A stretch of DNA of 64,000 nt from Salegentibacter holothuriorum (GCF_900168045.1 NZ_FUYY01000008.1:43377-107376); one strand, 5' to 3'; shown: positions 1-14,964, counted from the first letter of the stretch. Numbers and translations are program-made. The notes: generated from the sequence alone by a model not told the origin.

Positions 1-30
1 GATTTTGTTGAAATTATAAATGCCTTTTAA
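1..30 (+). CDS. tpiA: C-terminal end of probable triosephosphate isomerase (partial)
   Basis: The first 30 bases read in frame as DFVEIINAF followed by TAA, two bases before the prmA start. This resembles the usual C-terminal end of flavobacterial triosephosphate isomerase, and tpiA-prmA-clpS is, as far as I recall, a common gene order in this family. Only nine codons are visible, so the identity rests on the tail and on context. Confidence 0.45.
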   Translation, partial: DFVEIINAF

Positions 31-32
31 TT

Positions 33-866
33 ATGTCTTCTAACTATCTCGAATTCAAGTTTAAAATAGAGCCCTTGCAGCCTGCCTCAGAAATTCTTGT
101 AGCAGAGCTGGGCTACCTGGGTTTTGAGAGTTTTGTAGAAGAAGAAGATGGCATTACTGCCTATATCCCTGCCGAGGAGTACGAAGATGATCTCCTGGCA
201 GGGGTTCATATCCTACAATCAGAAGATTTTGAAATCACTTATTCTAAAGGTGAAATAGAACAGGTGAATTGGAACGAAGAATGGGAGAAAAATTTTAATC
301 CCATTTTAGTAGATGATATTTGTAGTGTTAGAGCTCCTTTTCATCCAGAGCCCGATGTGGAATATGATATTGTAATAGAACCAAAAATGTCTTTTGGGAC
401 CGGGCATCACGCGACCACTCACATGATGATTCAGCATATTTTAAAAAATGACTGGAATGATAAAGCTGTACTGGATATGGGCTGTGGCACCGGTGTTTTA
501 GCTATTTTGGCAAGTTTAAAAGGAGCAAAGTTTGTTGACGCCATTGATATTGATAATTGGTGCTACCAAAATACTCTTGAAAATATTGGTAGAAACGATT
601 GCGATAATATTAATGTTGAAGAGGGAGGAGCTGAACTATTGCAGGACAGAAAATATGATATGATTTTGGCTAACATCAATAGGAACATTCTACTTAGAGA
701 TATTCCTATTTATGTAGACTGCCTTAATAAAGAAGGAGATCTATTTTTAAGTGGGTTTTATGAAGAAGATATTCCGGTAATTAAAGAAGCCTGCCTAAAA
801 CTTGGGTTAACTTATAAAGAGCACTTTGAGAAAAGTAATTGGGTAGCTATAAGGTTTTCAAAATAA
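33..866 (+). CDS. prmA: Ribosomal protein L11 methyltransferase PrmA
   Basis: Cytoplasmic SAM-dependent enzyme that trimethylates ribosomal protein L11. The 277-residue product has the family layout: an N-terminal substrate-recognition domain (about 1-100), the signature FGTGHHATT at 121-129, and SAM-binding motif I VLDMGCGTGVLAI at about 146-158. The ANINRNIL segment near residue 215 matches the NPPY-like post-motif region of PrmA. The length is normal for Bacteroidota PrmA. The start lies two bases after the upstream stop codon, which suggests translational coupling. clpS follows after about 40 bp and has its own promoter-like box. This is a conserved housekeeping gene outside the island. 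Confidence 0.95.
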   Translation: MSSNYLEFKFKIEPLQPASEILVAELGYLGFESFVEEEDGITAYIPAEEYEDDLLAGVHILQSEDFEITYSKGEIEQVNWNEEWEKNFNPILVDDICSVRAPFHPEPDVEYDIVIEPKMSFGTGHHATTHMMIQHILKNDWNDKAVLDMGCGTGVLAILASLKGAKFVDAIDIDNWCYQNTLENIGRNDCDNINVEEGGAELLQDRKYDMILANINRNILLRDIPIYVDCLNKEGDLFLSGFYEEDIPVIKEACLKLGLTYKEHFEKSNWVAIRFSK

Positions 867-885
867 GCATTTTATAGATATTTTG

Positions 886-893
886 TATATTTG
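886..893 (+). promoter_or_regulatory. Candidate Bacteroidota -7 box before clpS
   Basis: TATATTTG fits the Bacteroidota housekeeping -7 consensus TAnnTTTG and sits 15 bases before the clpS start codon. The same octamer precedes both tRNA genes in this window. No clear TTTG -33 element is visible at the expected distance, so the call is tentative. Confidence 0.45.
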
Positions 894-908
894 AGGCTTT
901 AAAATTGA

Positions 909-1184
909 ATGAAGATGAGTACTAAAGAAGAAGTATTAGAAGAGGTGAAAACCACCACGCAGAAGGAAAATGAGATCGTACTTTATAATGACGATTACAA
1001 CACTTTTGATCACGTAATAGAAACTTTAATCTACGCCTGTGAACACACTCCGGTGCAGGCAGAACAATGCGCTATCCTGGTGCACTACAAAGGAAAGTGT
1101 ACGGTTAAAACCGGCTCTTTTGATGAATTAAAGCCAAGATGTTCCAAATTATTGGAAGAAGGTTTAAGTGCCGAGATCGTTTAA
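909..1184 (+). CDS. clpS: ATP-dependent Clp protease adaptor ClpS
   Basis: ClpS binds the N-domain of ClpA/ClpC and delivers N-degron substrates to the protease. The 91-residue product carries the hallmark NDDYNTFDHVIETL at about 27-40, which forms the residue-binding pocket, followed by the conserved HxxGKCxVKTG-like strand and a C-terminal helix. The length is typical. A second methionine at residue 3 is an alternative start. The gene lies between prmA and tRNA-Arg and belongs to the conserved chromosome rather than to the island that begins inside the tRNA. Confidence 0.95.
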   Translation: MKMSTKEEVLEEVKTTTQKENEIVLYNDDYNTFDHVIETLIYACEHTPVQAEQCAILVHYKGKCTVKTGSFDELKPRCSKLLEEGLSAEIV

Positions 1185-1228
1185 TTTAAAAAAGTCAATT
1201 TTTTATTTTTAGATTCTAAAAATAATAA

Positions 1229-1236
1229 TATATTTG
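1229..1236 (+). promoter_or_regulatory. Candidate -7 box of tRNA-Arg
   Basis: TATATTTG matches TAnnTTTG and is followed by GCAGCCGCTTA. Nearly the same block (TATATTTGCAACCGCTTA) precedes tRNA-Leu at 62955, which supports a shared tRNA promoter and leader. Confidence 0.5.
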
Positions 1237-1273
1237 CAGCCGCTTAACCACTTAGGAAAAGCAATATTAAAAA

Positions 1274-1347
1274 GGCCTTGTGGCGCAACTGAATAGCGCA
1301 CCTGATTACGGCTCAGGAGGTTCCAGGTTTGAATCCTGGCAAGGTCA
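1274..1347 (+). tRNA. tRNA-Arg (anticodon ACG)
   Basis: The cloverleaf folds by eye. The acceptor stem GGCCTTG pairs with CAAGGTC, with one G-T pair. The D stem is GCGC/GCGC, the anticodon stem CCTGA/TCAGG encloses loop TTACGGC with anticodon ACG, and the T stem CCAGG/CCTGG encloses TTTGAAT. The discriminator base is A; CCA is not encoded. The last 23 bases are part of a 24-bp sequence repeated at 22841, which marks this gene as the integration site of the downstream island. Confidence 0.96.
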
Positions 1348-1348
1348 C
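1325..1348 (+). repeat. attL-like core of the tRNA-Arg island
   Basis: This 24-bp block, beginning AGGTTTGAAT and ending CAAGGTCAC, covers the 3' half of the T arm and the acceptor strand of tRNA-Arg. An exact copy lies at 22841-22864. The sequence diverges on both sides of the block at the two sites. An integrase gene begins about 230 bp downstream in the usual orientation for a tRNA-integrated element. Confidence 0.88.
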
Positions 1349-1372
1349 TTTTTAGAGAATTCAAATGATGTC

Positions 1373-1415
1373 AAAACCCTGTAAATGCTATGATTTACAG
1401 GGTTTTATGTTTTTT
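1373..1415 (+). terminator. Rho-independent terminator after tRNA-Arg
   Basis: The arms AAAACCCTGTAAAT and ATTTACAGGGTTTT form a perfect 14-bp stem with a 6-base loop, followed by ATG and a run of T. It lies inside the island boundary and therefore probably arrived with the element. Confidence 0.85.
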
Positions 1416-1463
1416 AGGGCTTTTGTTAGAATGACTTTTATTATATTTATTATCTAACAAATC

Positions 1464-1500
1464 GTCAACATAAAAAATTACCCTGTCAACATGTTGACAG
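1464..1500. promoter_or_regulatory. Perfect palindrome with an extra half-site upstream of the integrase
   Basis: CTGTCAACATGTTGACAG at 1483-1500 is a perfect 18-bp palindrome. An additional half-site, GTCAACAT, occurs about 21 bp upstream at 1464. The position, between attL and the integrase start, fits either a repressor operator or arm-type integrase/accessory-factor sites. No binding partner can be named from the sequence. Confidence 0.5.
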
Positions 1501-1578
1501 TTTGATTACCAGTAGCTTAAATTTTTTGTGGATTTGACTTTCGTCTTTTAGCTGAATATTAATTTAAAGACGATACCT

Positions 1579-2817
1579 ATGCGTACTTCTAAAACATTTT
1601 CCATCTTATTCTGGGTGTATGCTTCCAGAGTGAAAAACAATCAAGCAAATCTCTACGTTCGAATTTCTCTAGATAGCCGTAGAGTAAACATTAGTTTAAA
1701 ATCTAAAGTTCCATTCGATCTTTGGGATCCTTCAACACAACGTCTCGATGGTAGTTCTAAACAAGCTAGGGAGGCTAATAATCTCATTTCGGAGACCAGA
1801 ACGAAGATTTTTCAGAATTACCAGGACTTAAGGTTTCAGAATAAAAAAGTAACCGCAGACCTTCTTAAATCAAATTTTTTAGGGGAAGGGCCTAGAGATA
1901 AAACCTTGTTAGATATTTTAGAGTATCACAAGCAAAAGATTGAGAAAACGCTTACCAAAGGAACCATCCGTAATTTCGGTGTTACAGAGAAATATGTTCT
2001 TAAATTCTTAAACGAAGAATTTAAGACGACCACTATTTATCTAAACGAACTTAATTATAAGTTTATCAATGACTTTGCGAATTTCCTTTTTAACTACTGG
2101 CCAAAAGGCCATGTGAATGCCATGAGTCATAACACGGTAATGAAGCATTTACAAAGACTTCGTAAAATAGTAACTCTTGCTTTTCATTTGGAATGGGTTG
2201 AAAAGGATCCGTTTATACGATGGAAACCTACTTTCCAAAAAAAGGAACGGGACTTTCTAAATCTTAGTGAGTTAAAACAAATCGAGGATTTTTATTTTCA
2301 TAATGACCGTTTGGATAGGGTTAGGGATTTATTTGTTTTCAGCTGTTATACTGGGATCAGTTTTACAGATATGAATGATCTAACTAAGGATAATGTCAGG
2401 AATGGTCTGGACGGCCAAAAGTGGCTTTTCACTTCAAGAAATAAGACTAAAGCCAAAGTTAAGATACCTTTACTGGATAAAGCTCTAGAGATACTCGAAA
2501 AGTACAACGAACATCCAATGACCGAAATAACTCAAAGTCTTTTACCAGTTATAACTAATGTTAAGGTTAATCTTTATTTAAAGGAAGTAGCTGATCTATG
2601 TGATATCAAGAAGAATTTAACCTTTCATATGGCCAGGCATACTTTTGCTACTACTGTTACGCTTTCCAATGGAGTACCTATAGAAACTGTCTCTAAGCTT
2701 TTGGGGCATACGAAAATAGCAACAACCCAAATATATGCGCGAGTCCTTGAAGATAAATTAAGTCAGGATATGTCTGAACTTAGTCGGAAGCTTAGAAATT
2801 GGAAACCTAATATTTAA
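1579..2817 (+). CDS. Tyrosine-type site-specific recombinase (island integrase)
   Basis: Catalyses integration and excision of the element at tRNA-Arg. The 412-residue product has the Bacteroidota layout: an N-terminal arm-binding domain (about 1-100), a SAM-like core-binding domain (about 105-210) and a C-terminal catalytic domain. Catalytic residues visible are H350-x-x-R353 in HMARHTF, H377 in LLGHTKIATTQIYA and nucleophile Y386. In the box where most integrases have the first catalytic arginine (TGLRxxDL) this protein reads TGISFTDM, with Ser261 in place of Arg. The same substitution is known from IntDOT of CTnDOT. The gene sits directly downstream of the tRNA target and points into the island. 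Confidence 0.93.
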   Translation: MRTSKTFSILFWVYASRVKNNQANLYVRISLDSRRVNISLKSKVPFDLWDPSTQRLDGSSKQAREANNLISETRTKIFQNYQDLRFQNKKVTADLLKSNFLGEGPRDKTLLDILEYHKQKIEKTLTKGTIRNFGVTEKYVLKFLNEEFKTTTIYLNELNYKFINDFANFLFNYWPKGHVNAMSHNTVMKHLQRLRKIVTLAFHLEWVEKDPFIRWKPTFQKKERDFLNLSELKQIEDFYFHNDRLDRVRDLFVFSCYTGISFTDMNDLTKDNVRNGLDGQKWLFTSRNKTKAKVKIPLLDKALEILEKYNEHPMTEITQSLLPVITNVKVNLYLKEVADLCDIKKNLTFHMARHTFATTVTLSNGVPIETVSKLLGHTKIATTQIYARVLEDKLSQDMSELSRKLRNWKPNI

Positions 2818-3347
2818 TTAGAAATTAAATAAAATCTGATAGTAGGCAGTTGGCAGGTTAGACCTTAAGGTTTTACATACATCGAAAAATTGATATAATG
2901 AAAGTGGTGGTATTCTTAAAATCCTAAGAATAGATATTATTTTAAGTGGCTAGTTCGAGGGCAAGTGCTTAAAGCCTTGTTAATCGATTTATTTTCAAGG
3001 CTTTTCTTGTTTTCAGTAGTCATTGTGGTTTCTCCGTTTTTTATATCCTTTTAAAATTATGGAATAATTTATCTCCAGTTTATTTCGTGATTTAATTGAC
3101 AAACTTTTTTGAATTCAGTTTCTGTAGACAAGAATGTTTGTTTCTAGTTTAAACATCAATTTCATCGACAAACTTTTTTGAATTCAATTTTTGTACACAA
3201 AGTTATTTGTTTACAGGTTTTATAAGAAACTGATTTGCAATTTTTGTTCACCTAAAATTTACTATTTGTATACATTACGGGTTAAAACGGAAGTCAAATG
3301 ACTTTGTGTCTTGTTTTTTGCTATTTTTGAGAACCAAAATGTGAATT
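2818..3347. other. Non-coding stretch between integrase and fic
   Basis: I find no credible open reading frame here. The stretch is AT-rich and contains one tandem repeat pair (3098-3235, listed separately). A TATTTTTG sequence at 3322-3329 fits TAnnTTTG and could be the fic promoter, with TTTG 15 bases further upstream, a short spacer for the class. Confidence 0.5.
3098..3235. repeat. Two imperfect 69-bp tandem repeats upstream of fic
   Basis: Both units start with GACAAACTTTTTTGAATTCA, an identical 20-base opening. They then continue with related TTTxTGTAxACAA and TTTGTTTxxAGxTTT segments. The repeat period is 69 bases. The TGTAGACA / TGTACACA elements in the units are near-palindromic and could be protein-binding sites that control fic. 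Confidence 0.65.
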
Positions 3348-4460
3348 ATGGATTTTAATGAAACAGAAGCAGTTCGATATCATTACGGAAAATTTCCGCC
3401 CAAGAATATTAGCTATAATAATTTTATTACAGAAATTATTAAAGCTACGGCCGCATTAGCTCGGTATGATCAAACGCTTAAAAACTTACATAATAATGAG
3501 ATTTTGTTAGCTCCGTTAAGAAATCAAGAGGCCGTTATTTCTTCAAGAATTGAAGGTACAATAAGTACGATGGATGAAATTCTGCAATATGAAGCTGATG
3601 ACGACGGGGGAAATTTAAATGCCAGATCGGAAGTAATTGAAACGATATTATACCAACGTGCACTAAAAAATGCACAAAAAGCATTGGAGGATGGATACGA
3701 ACTTTCTACAAGTTATATAAAACAAATGCACCAACAATTATTACATTTTGGTAGAGGTGCAACCAAATCGCCAGGAGAATTTAAGAAGGAACAAAATTAC
3801 TTAGCAGATAAGATTAAAAAGAAGATCCAGTTTATTCCTATTAGTCCGGAAAAATTAGATGAAGGTCTTGAAGAACTTTTTAATTACTTAAAGAATAGTA
3901 ATGATCCCGCATTAATAAAAACTGCGTTAATGCATCTAGAGTTTGAAGCACTGCACCCTTTTCAGGATGGAAATGGAAGAATTGGACGAATGTTAATAAC
4001 TCTCTTTCTGTGGAAGGAGGGTATACTCTCACAACCACATTTCTATATTAGTGGTTATATGGAAGAAAACAAAGATCAATATATAGATACTATGAGAAAA
4101 GTATCAGAAAAAAACGATTGGGAAGCCTGGATAAAATTTTTTTTAACGGCTGTGGAAAAACAAGCCATCTGGAATTTAGAAATTGCAGAAAATATAAGGA
4201 CTCTCTATGAGAAAATGAAAATCGAATTTTCAGATATTCTTTCGTCCAAATGGAGTATGAATACTTTAGATTTTGTTTTTACTTTTCCGGTTTTTAGAAA
4301 TAATAAATTTATATCCACTTCAGGTATACCTTCTGCAACTGCAGCAGGAATTACTAAAAAATTATTAGAAAATGGTTATTTGCTTCAAAAAGAAGAAGCA
4401 TCAGGCAGAAGGCCTGCTTTATATTCCTTTGAACCACTTATGAGAATTGTAAGAGTATAA
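3348..4460 (+). CDS. Fic/DOC family protein (probable AMP transferase, class II)
   Basis: Fic domain proteins transfer AMP or related groups from nucleotides to target proteins. The complete catalytic signature HPFQDGNGRIGR lies at 203-214, so the active site looks intact. The N-terminal segment SSRIEG (65-70) matches the inhibitory helix motif [S/T]xxxE[G/N] of class II Fic proteins, with Glu69 as the inhibitory residue. The C-terminal about 90 residues look like a winged-helix region, as in the common 370-residue Fic-HTH proteins. It lies inside the island between integrase and catabolic genes, with repeats upstream and a strong bidirectional terminator downstream. No antitoxin-like partner is adjacent. 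A link to sugar or hydroxylysine catabolism is not evident; it may be an element-maintenance or defence cargo gene. Confidence 0.9.
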   Translation: MDFNETEAVRYHYGKFPPKNISYNNFITEIIKATAALARYDQTLKNLHNNEILLAPLRNQEAVISSRIEGTISTMDEILQYEADDDGGNLNARSEVIETILYQRALKNAQKALEDGYELSTSYIKQMHQQLLHFGRGATKSPGEFKKEQNYLADKIKKKIQFIPISPEKLDEGLEELFNYLKNSNDPALIKTALMHLEFEALHPFQDGNGRIGRMLITLFLWKEGILSQPHFYISGYMEENKDQYIDTMRKVSEKNDWEAWIKFFLTAVEKQAIWNLEIAENIRTLYEKMKIEFSDILSSKWSMNTLDFVFTFPVFRNNKFISTSGIPSATAAGITKKLLENGYLLQKEEASGRRPALYSFEPLMRIVRV

Positions 4461-4530
4461 AGAATATTTCAATGCTTCTTTTAAAGTTTTTTTCATTTTG
4501 CAACTGTGTGTTGCAATCTTAATTTTTTAC

Positions 4531-4600
4531 TGTGTAAAATTTAAAATTAGGCAAAAAAATAACAGGGGTCGCGACCCCTGTTATTTTTTTATTTACACAA
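4531..4600. terminator. Bidirectional terminator between fic and the GH2 gene
   Basis: A perfect GC-rich palindrome with half-site AACAGGGGTCG at 4561-4582 is flanked by an A-run (4553-4560) and a T-run (4583-4590), so it can terminate both convergent genes. An outer pair TGTGTAAAAT / ATTTACACA extends the stem further. The gene orientation, plus on the left and minus on the right, fits this role. Confidence 0.92.
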
Positions 4601-4652
4601 TTTATGAGATAGTGCTCGCATAATATTGTTATTGTCGATTTTCTTAATTGAA

Positions 4653-10769
<6,117 letters not shown>

Positions 10770-10773
<4 letters not shown>

Positions 10774-12773
10774 TCCTTTAAGAGTAGTAGTAAATAATGA
10801 GCGGCAGACCAGCTAAAATTGTGAGCCTCCAGGCCTTCTCCAGTTATGGGGTTGTAATTCTCTCGAATAGAGGTTCCTTTTTCCGTTAATCCTTCAGCAT
10901 TATGGATTAATTTCTTAGTAAGCTGGTTCGCTTCTTTATTAAATCCATATTTTTTTAATCCATTAACTCCAAAGTAAGATTGATCTATCCAGGTGGGGCC
11001 TCGCCAATACCCACCATCTGGTTCAAATTTTTCTGAACTGGCATCTAAGGTTTGCAACGGGACAGCGGTATTAAATTTTGTGCTATCCATCATTGTCTTT
11101 AAAAGCTTCTTAGCCTGAATTTTTGAGGCGACTCCTGCCCAAAGAGGTATCCAGCCTTCGCTTCCTTTTATGTTGACAAAAGATTTGCCATCTATGGAAG
11201 TGTCATAATACCACCCATCTTCCTCACTATAAAATTGCTGACGAATTTGCTTTTTTAAAGCATCAGCTTCGTTTTGGAATTGTTTTGCTTGTTCTTTTTT
11301 ATCAAGAATGTTTGCTAATTTTTTTAAATAGAGCTTTTCGGCAAATAAATAGGAGTTGAGGTCTACACTTTCCTGATCCATGGAAAAAGCGTTTGTATCA
11401 TTGGCCAGCAATTTAGTATCGTCAAACCGCACCGCATTATCCATCCCGCTTTCCCATTTCGCTGCAATGAGAGTTCCATCGGTAGAGCCATATTCACATA
11501 GGCCATCCTGGTCATGATCCCGGAACTGGTACCACCAATCATGTTGCTTTTTAATTTTAGGATAAATGTTTTCAATGAAATTAATATCTCCATCTTGTTG
11601 AAAAATTGTCCAGGCAGCCCAGGCAGAAAGCGGGGGCTTGGTATTTCGGTAATTGTTCTCCTCAATTAAGTTATCCCGGTACACGCAATCTGGTATAAAT
11701 CCGTTTTCAGTTTGATAGTCGTACATAGCCAGTACTTGTTGTTTTGCCAAATCTGTATCATAATGCGCTACCGCCACTGCGTGTTTCCAACTATCCCAGG
11801 CCCAAAAACCATAAAACCATTTATAATTATAACTGGGAAAGAAACCGTCATATTTTAATCCGCCGGAAGCCGTTCGCCAATTGTTTTGTAGCGTAAGCAA
11901 AGATTTTTGGGCCAATTGGTAATAAGTGGAATCCTGCCATTGAGCTCCTATTTTAGCGTTAATAGACTTAATGGTCACTAGTTTTTGACTTTTAGTTTTT
12001 TGATAGGAAGCATCAAATTTTTCCTGAAGCCTGGTTATTGCTGCCAGCTCGTTTTTATTAAATTTTGAGGCATAAGAAAAGGAATAGCTGAGCTCGTAAG
12101 TTTCGCCGGCTCCTATTTCAATTGGTTTCAGATATGCTGTATAAGCAGTATCCAAAATTTTTATAGTAGATTTTTTTATTTCACCGGGAAGGTGCAGTAG
12201 CCCATAGAAATTATTTATTTCACTTTCTACCTTTATAAAACCCTTATTTTTTGATAAGGAAAAATCTCCGTTAAATATTTTTCCTTCTATGACCGGCCTT
12301 ATCGTAATTGATTGGTCTTGTAGGTTTTTAAATTGAAATTGAAACATTGCTGTTTTAGCAGATGCAAAGAACATTTTATGGGATACCAACCAGTTTTTCG
12401 TTTTTTTCTGGAATTCCAAACCGGATAATGTACTCTGAAAAGATTTTTTTATTTCTGAATTATGGCTGATTTTATCCAAGTCTTGAAGCTGAATATTAAC
12501 CAGGGATGGCCCTAACCAGGCTCCGTTTTCCTGAGACATTATAAATGGCCCGGAAAAACCATTTACATCTGAGGCTTTAGGCATGGAATAACCAAACCAG
12601 GAACCTTTATCTGAAAAAGCAAGAAAAGATTTATCCTCGATAGAATTTGGTATTCCCCGGTAGTCCAATACATTGGAAATTTCTTTATCGTCCGGATGAG
12701 CATTGTTTTTTTGCGCGAATAAAAAAGTAGCGCCAGTAAATAAGAAAAGACTAGTTAAAAGATATTTATTCAT
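10770..12773 (-). CDS. GH63 alpha-glucosidase (YgjK-like), exported
   Basis: Inverting alpha-glucosidase of the GH63/GH37 (alpha/alpha)6-barrel type. The 667-residue product begins with a signal peptide ending FLFAQ, indicating the periplasm. An N-terminal beta-sandwich (about 30-270) precedes the barrel. Catalytic residues by analogy with E. coli YgjK are general acid D327 in FWAWDSWKHA and general base E638 in IRENYNP, and the closing FSWSAAH motif is present. From memory, YgjK has been linked to Glc-alpha-1,2-Gal through glycosynthase work; that disaccharide is the glycan of collagen hydroxylysine. First gene of a three-gene operon, overlapping the kinase/lyase by four bases. The role in removing glucose from glucosyl-galactosyl-hydroxylysine is inferred from this context. 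Trehalose- or kojibiose-type substrates are alternatives. Confidence 0.85.
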
Positions 12774-13196
12774 TTTTATAAAAGTTGTTAATCTGAAAGA
12801 TTCAGAATAGATTACTTAAATAGAAATGAATTAGATGGAAATAAAGTGGCGTTTTTAAAATATTACGCCCACGGACAGGCCTAAATTACAAAAAAATGAT
12901 TAGCGTCCAAGAAATAGTTTGAAAATTTTGAGTACCCTTAAAAATAAATGGTTCTTCTAATAAATAAGGTTTAAAAAATGTTAAATAACTATTTTAAAAA
13001 ATTGGTTAGCTCGTTAAAAATATCTTGTTTTGTTTAAATATTATTGTATATCCGTATAGTGTCCTAATTATAAAATTTAGCTTTATATATCACGTCGAGC
13101 GCAGTCGAGACGTTTTTGTTAGACCTTTCGACTGCGCTCAAGGTGAGAAAAACAAGCTTAGGATTATTTACGGACAATCATAAATATTATTAAACA
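12774..13196. other. Divergent intergenic region of the island's catabolic locus
   Basis: This separates the leftward GH63 operon from the rightward ECF/FecR/SusCD operon, so promoters for both must lie here; I cannot place -33/-7 boxes with confidence. It contains a small inverted repeat next to the GH63 start (CTGAA/TTCAG at about 12793-12805). A larger imperfect inverted repeat at 13093-13143 (GTCGAGCGCAGTCGAGA against TTTCGACTGCGCTCAAG) belongs to the dispersed CTGAGCGxAGxCGAAGG family seen twice more in this window. Confidence 0.55.
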
Positions 13197-13757
13197 GTGG
13201 AATTAAATCTTATTCTAGAAAGATTAAAGAAACAAGATAAGAAGGCTTTTCAACAAGTCTTTGAGGCTTTTTATCCATGTTTGGTAGACTACTCTTATAA
13301 ATTCACTTACAATCAGGCAGCAAGTGAAGATTTGGTGCAGGAATCATTTATTTATATTTGGGAAAATTCAGATAACCTAAAAATTAAAAAATCCCTTCAG
13401 GCTTATTTATTCACTATGGTTAGAAACCGTAGCCTTAATTATCTCAAAAAAATTAACCTTACCGATTCTAACCATCTTATTGATATTTCCAACTTCCTTA
13501 CGGAAGACTTTCAGGAAAATATGATTTCTGAAAATGAGATGAGGGCACTTACTCAAAATGCCGAAGAAATCCTGAAATGTTTACCGGGAAAAATGCAGGA
13601 AATCTTTAAGCTAAAAGTAATGCATAGCTTAAGTTATAAGGAAATAGCTGAGGAAATGGGGGTTTCTGTAAATACCGTAAAGACTCAACTAAAACGGGCC
13701 AGGTTTAAAATAGAATCAGCTTTATCAATACTTTATTTTATCCTTCTTTTCTACTAA
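13197..13757 (+). CDS. ECF-type RNA polymerase sigma factor (island)
   Basis: A 186-residue ECF sigma factor with region 2 (about 10-90, including the SEDLVQESFIYIW segment typical of -10 recognition) and region 4 helix-turn-helix (about 125-175, SYKEIAEEMGVSVNTVKTQLKRA). The start codon is GTG, chosen because the product then begins MELNLILERLKK, as in related Bacteroidota proteins. It is the first gene of a plus-strand unit with an anti-sigma FecR gene and a SusC transporter carrying an N-terminal STN domain. This is the standard trans-envelope signalling arrangement: substrate at SusC is sensed by FecR, which frees the sigma factor. It probably drives the SusCD genes and perhaps the divergent glycosidase operon. 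Confidence 0.93.
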   Translation: MELNLILERLKKQDKKAFQQVFEAFYPCLVDYSYKFTYNQAASEDLVQESFIYIWENSDNLKIKKSLQAYLFTMVRNRSLNYLKKINLTDSNHLIDISNFLTEDFQENMISENEMRALTQNAEEILKCLPGKMQEIFKLKVMHSLSYKEIAEEMGVSVNTVKTQLKRARFKIESALSILYFILLFY

Positions 13758-13839
13758 AAAGAAAAAAAGATATAAAAATTGTCACCCTATCCAGAAAAAA
13801 ACTTGTCTCATAATAAAGGGGCATCATACCTAATTGATA

Positions 13840-14964
13840 ATGGAATATAGTTTATTAGTAAAAAGGCTTAAAAAAGGTTTAAACCCTAAGGAAGAAAAAC
13901 AATTCCAGGAATGGTATTTTTCTTCCCCAGATCATCGTGTGTATTATGAAAACTTAAAAAATAATTTTCATGATTCCCGTGACCTTAAAATAAATACTTC
14001 CAAAGCCTGGGAAAAAGTTGATAAGAAGATTGTAAAAGCTAAGAATAATTATTGGAAATATGTTATTGCAGCTATTGTGGTAGTCGGCTTCCTGAGTTTT
14101 CCTATTTACTTTTTTTTAAGTACTCCATTGGAGCAGAAAAATAAAGTAGTAAATGTTAATGAGTTGGAGTCTCCTTCTGAAGGTGTGATTTTTAAGGATC
14201 AAAATGGAAACTCTGTTACTTTCGGAAAAAATGATTCGGTTGTATCCGGTAAGTATTATCAGGGAAGTAAAAATCAGCTTAAAATTGCGAAAGTTTCCGA
14301 AGCTGTGGGCATTAATACGATTATAGTGCCAACCGGAAAACAATTTAATATTGAATTAAGCGATGGTACAAAAGTTACCTTGAATGCCAAGTCAAAGCTT
14401 GAATTCCCTACCAGTTTCAGTGAAAGTGATCATAGAAAAATTAATTTGATATATGGAGAAGCCTATTTTGAGGTGACTCCTGCATCTGAAAACAACGACA
14501 AAAAATTTATAGTTGAAAATTCCAATCAAAATATAGAGGTGATTGGCACTTCTTTTAATATTGAAAATTATAATGAAGGGGAAATTGTAACCACTTTGGT
14601 AGAGGGGAAAATTAATCTTTTATACGGAAAAGATAAAACCGTTATGACTCCAGGTCAACAATCTACTGTAAAAAATCAAAACTTAGAAGCTATAAAAAAA
14701 GTTGAAGTTTATGATTATGTAGCCTGGAAAGACGGTATGTTTTTATTTAAAGATAAATCTTTGGAGGATATCTTTAACGTACTTTCAAGATGGTATGATA
14801 TAGAAGTAGAATTTGAGCAAAAGACACTTCAGGAAATAAAATTTAATGGCAGATTTAAACAACAGCAAAAACTGAAAAATATTCTGCACATTATTGAAAA
14901 TACTAAACGAGCACGATTTGAATTAAATGGAAATAAGATCAAAGTAATGCAATATCAGGAGTAA
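13840..14964 (+). CDS. FecR-type anti-sigma factor (island)
   Basis: Inner-membrane anti-sigma factor of the ECF/FecR/STN signalling chain. I chose the ATG beginning MEYSLLVKRL; a TTG two codons upstream is possible. The product has an N-terminal cytoplasmic segment that would bind sigma, one membrane helix at about residues 71-92 (YVIAAIVVVGFLSFPIYFFL), a FecR domain (about 155-260, including ELSDGTKVTLNAKSKLEFP) and the C-terminal DUF4974-type domain (about 300-374, KSLEDIFNVLSRWYDIEVEF). It lies about 80 bp after the sigma factor and about 80 bp before susC. Confidence 0.92.
   Translation: MEYSLLVKRLKKGLNPKEEKQFQEWYFSSPDHRVYYENLKNNFHDSRDLKINTSKAWEKVDKKIVKAKNNYWKYVIAAIVVVGFLSFPIYFFLSTPLEQKNKVVNVNELESPSEGVIFKDQNGNSVTFGKNDSVVSGKYYQGSKNQLKIAKVSEAVGINTIIVPTGKQFNIELSDGTKVTLNAKSKLEFPTSFSESDHRKINLIYGEAYFEVTPASENNDKKFIVENSNQNIEVIGTSFNIENYNEGEIVTTLVEGKINLLYGKDKTVMTPGQQSTVKNQNLEAIKKVEVYDYVAWKDGMFLFKDKSLEDIFNVLSRWYDIEVEFEQKTLQEIKFNGRFKQQQKLKNILHIIENTKRARFELNGNKIKVMQYQE

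Noticed and set aside
13093..13143. attC-like or insertion-sequence end
   Set aside because: No integrase or transposase is adjacent and the same sequence type recurs elsewhere as a short dispersed repeat.
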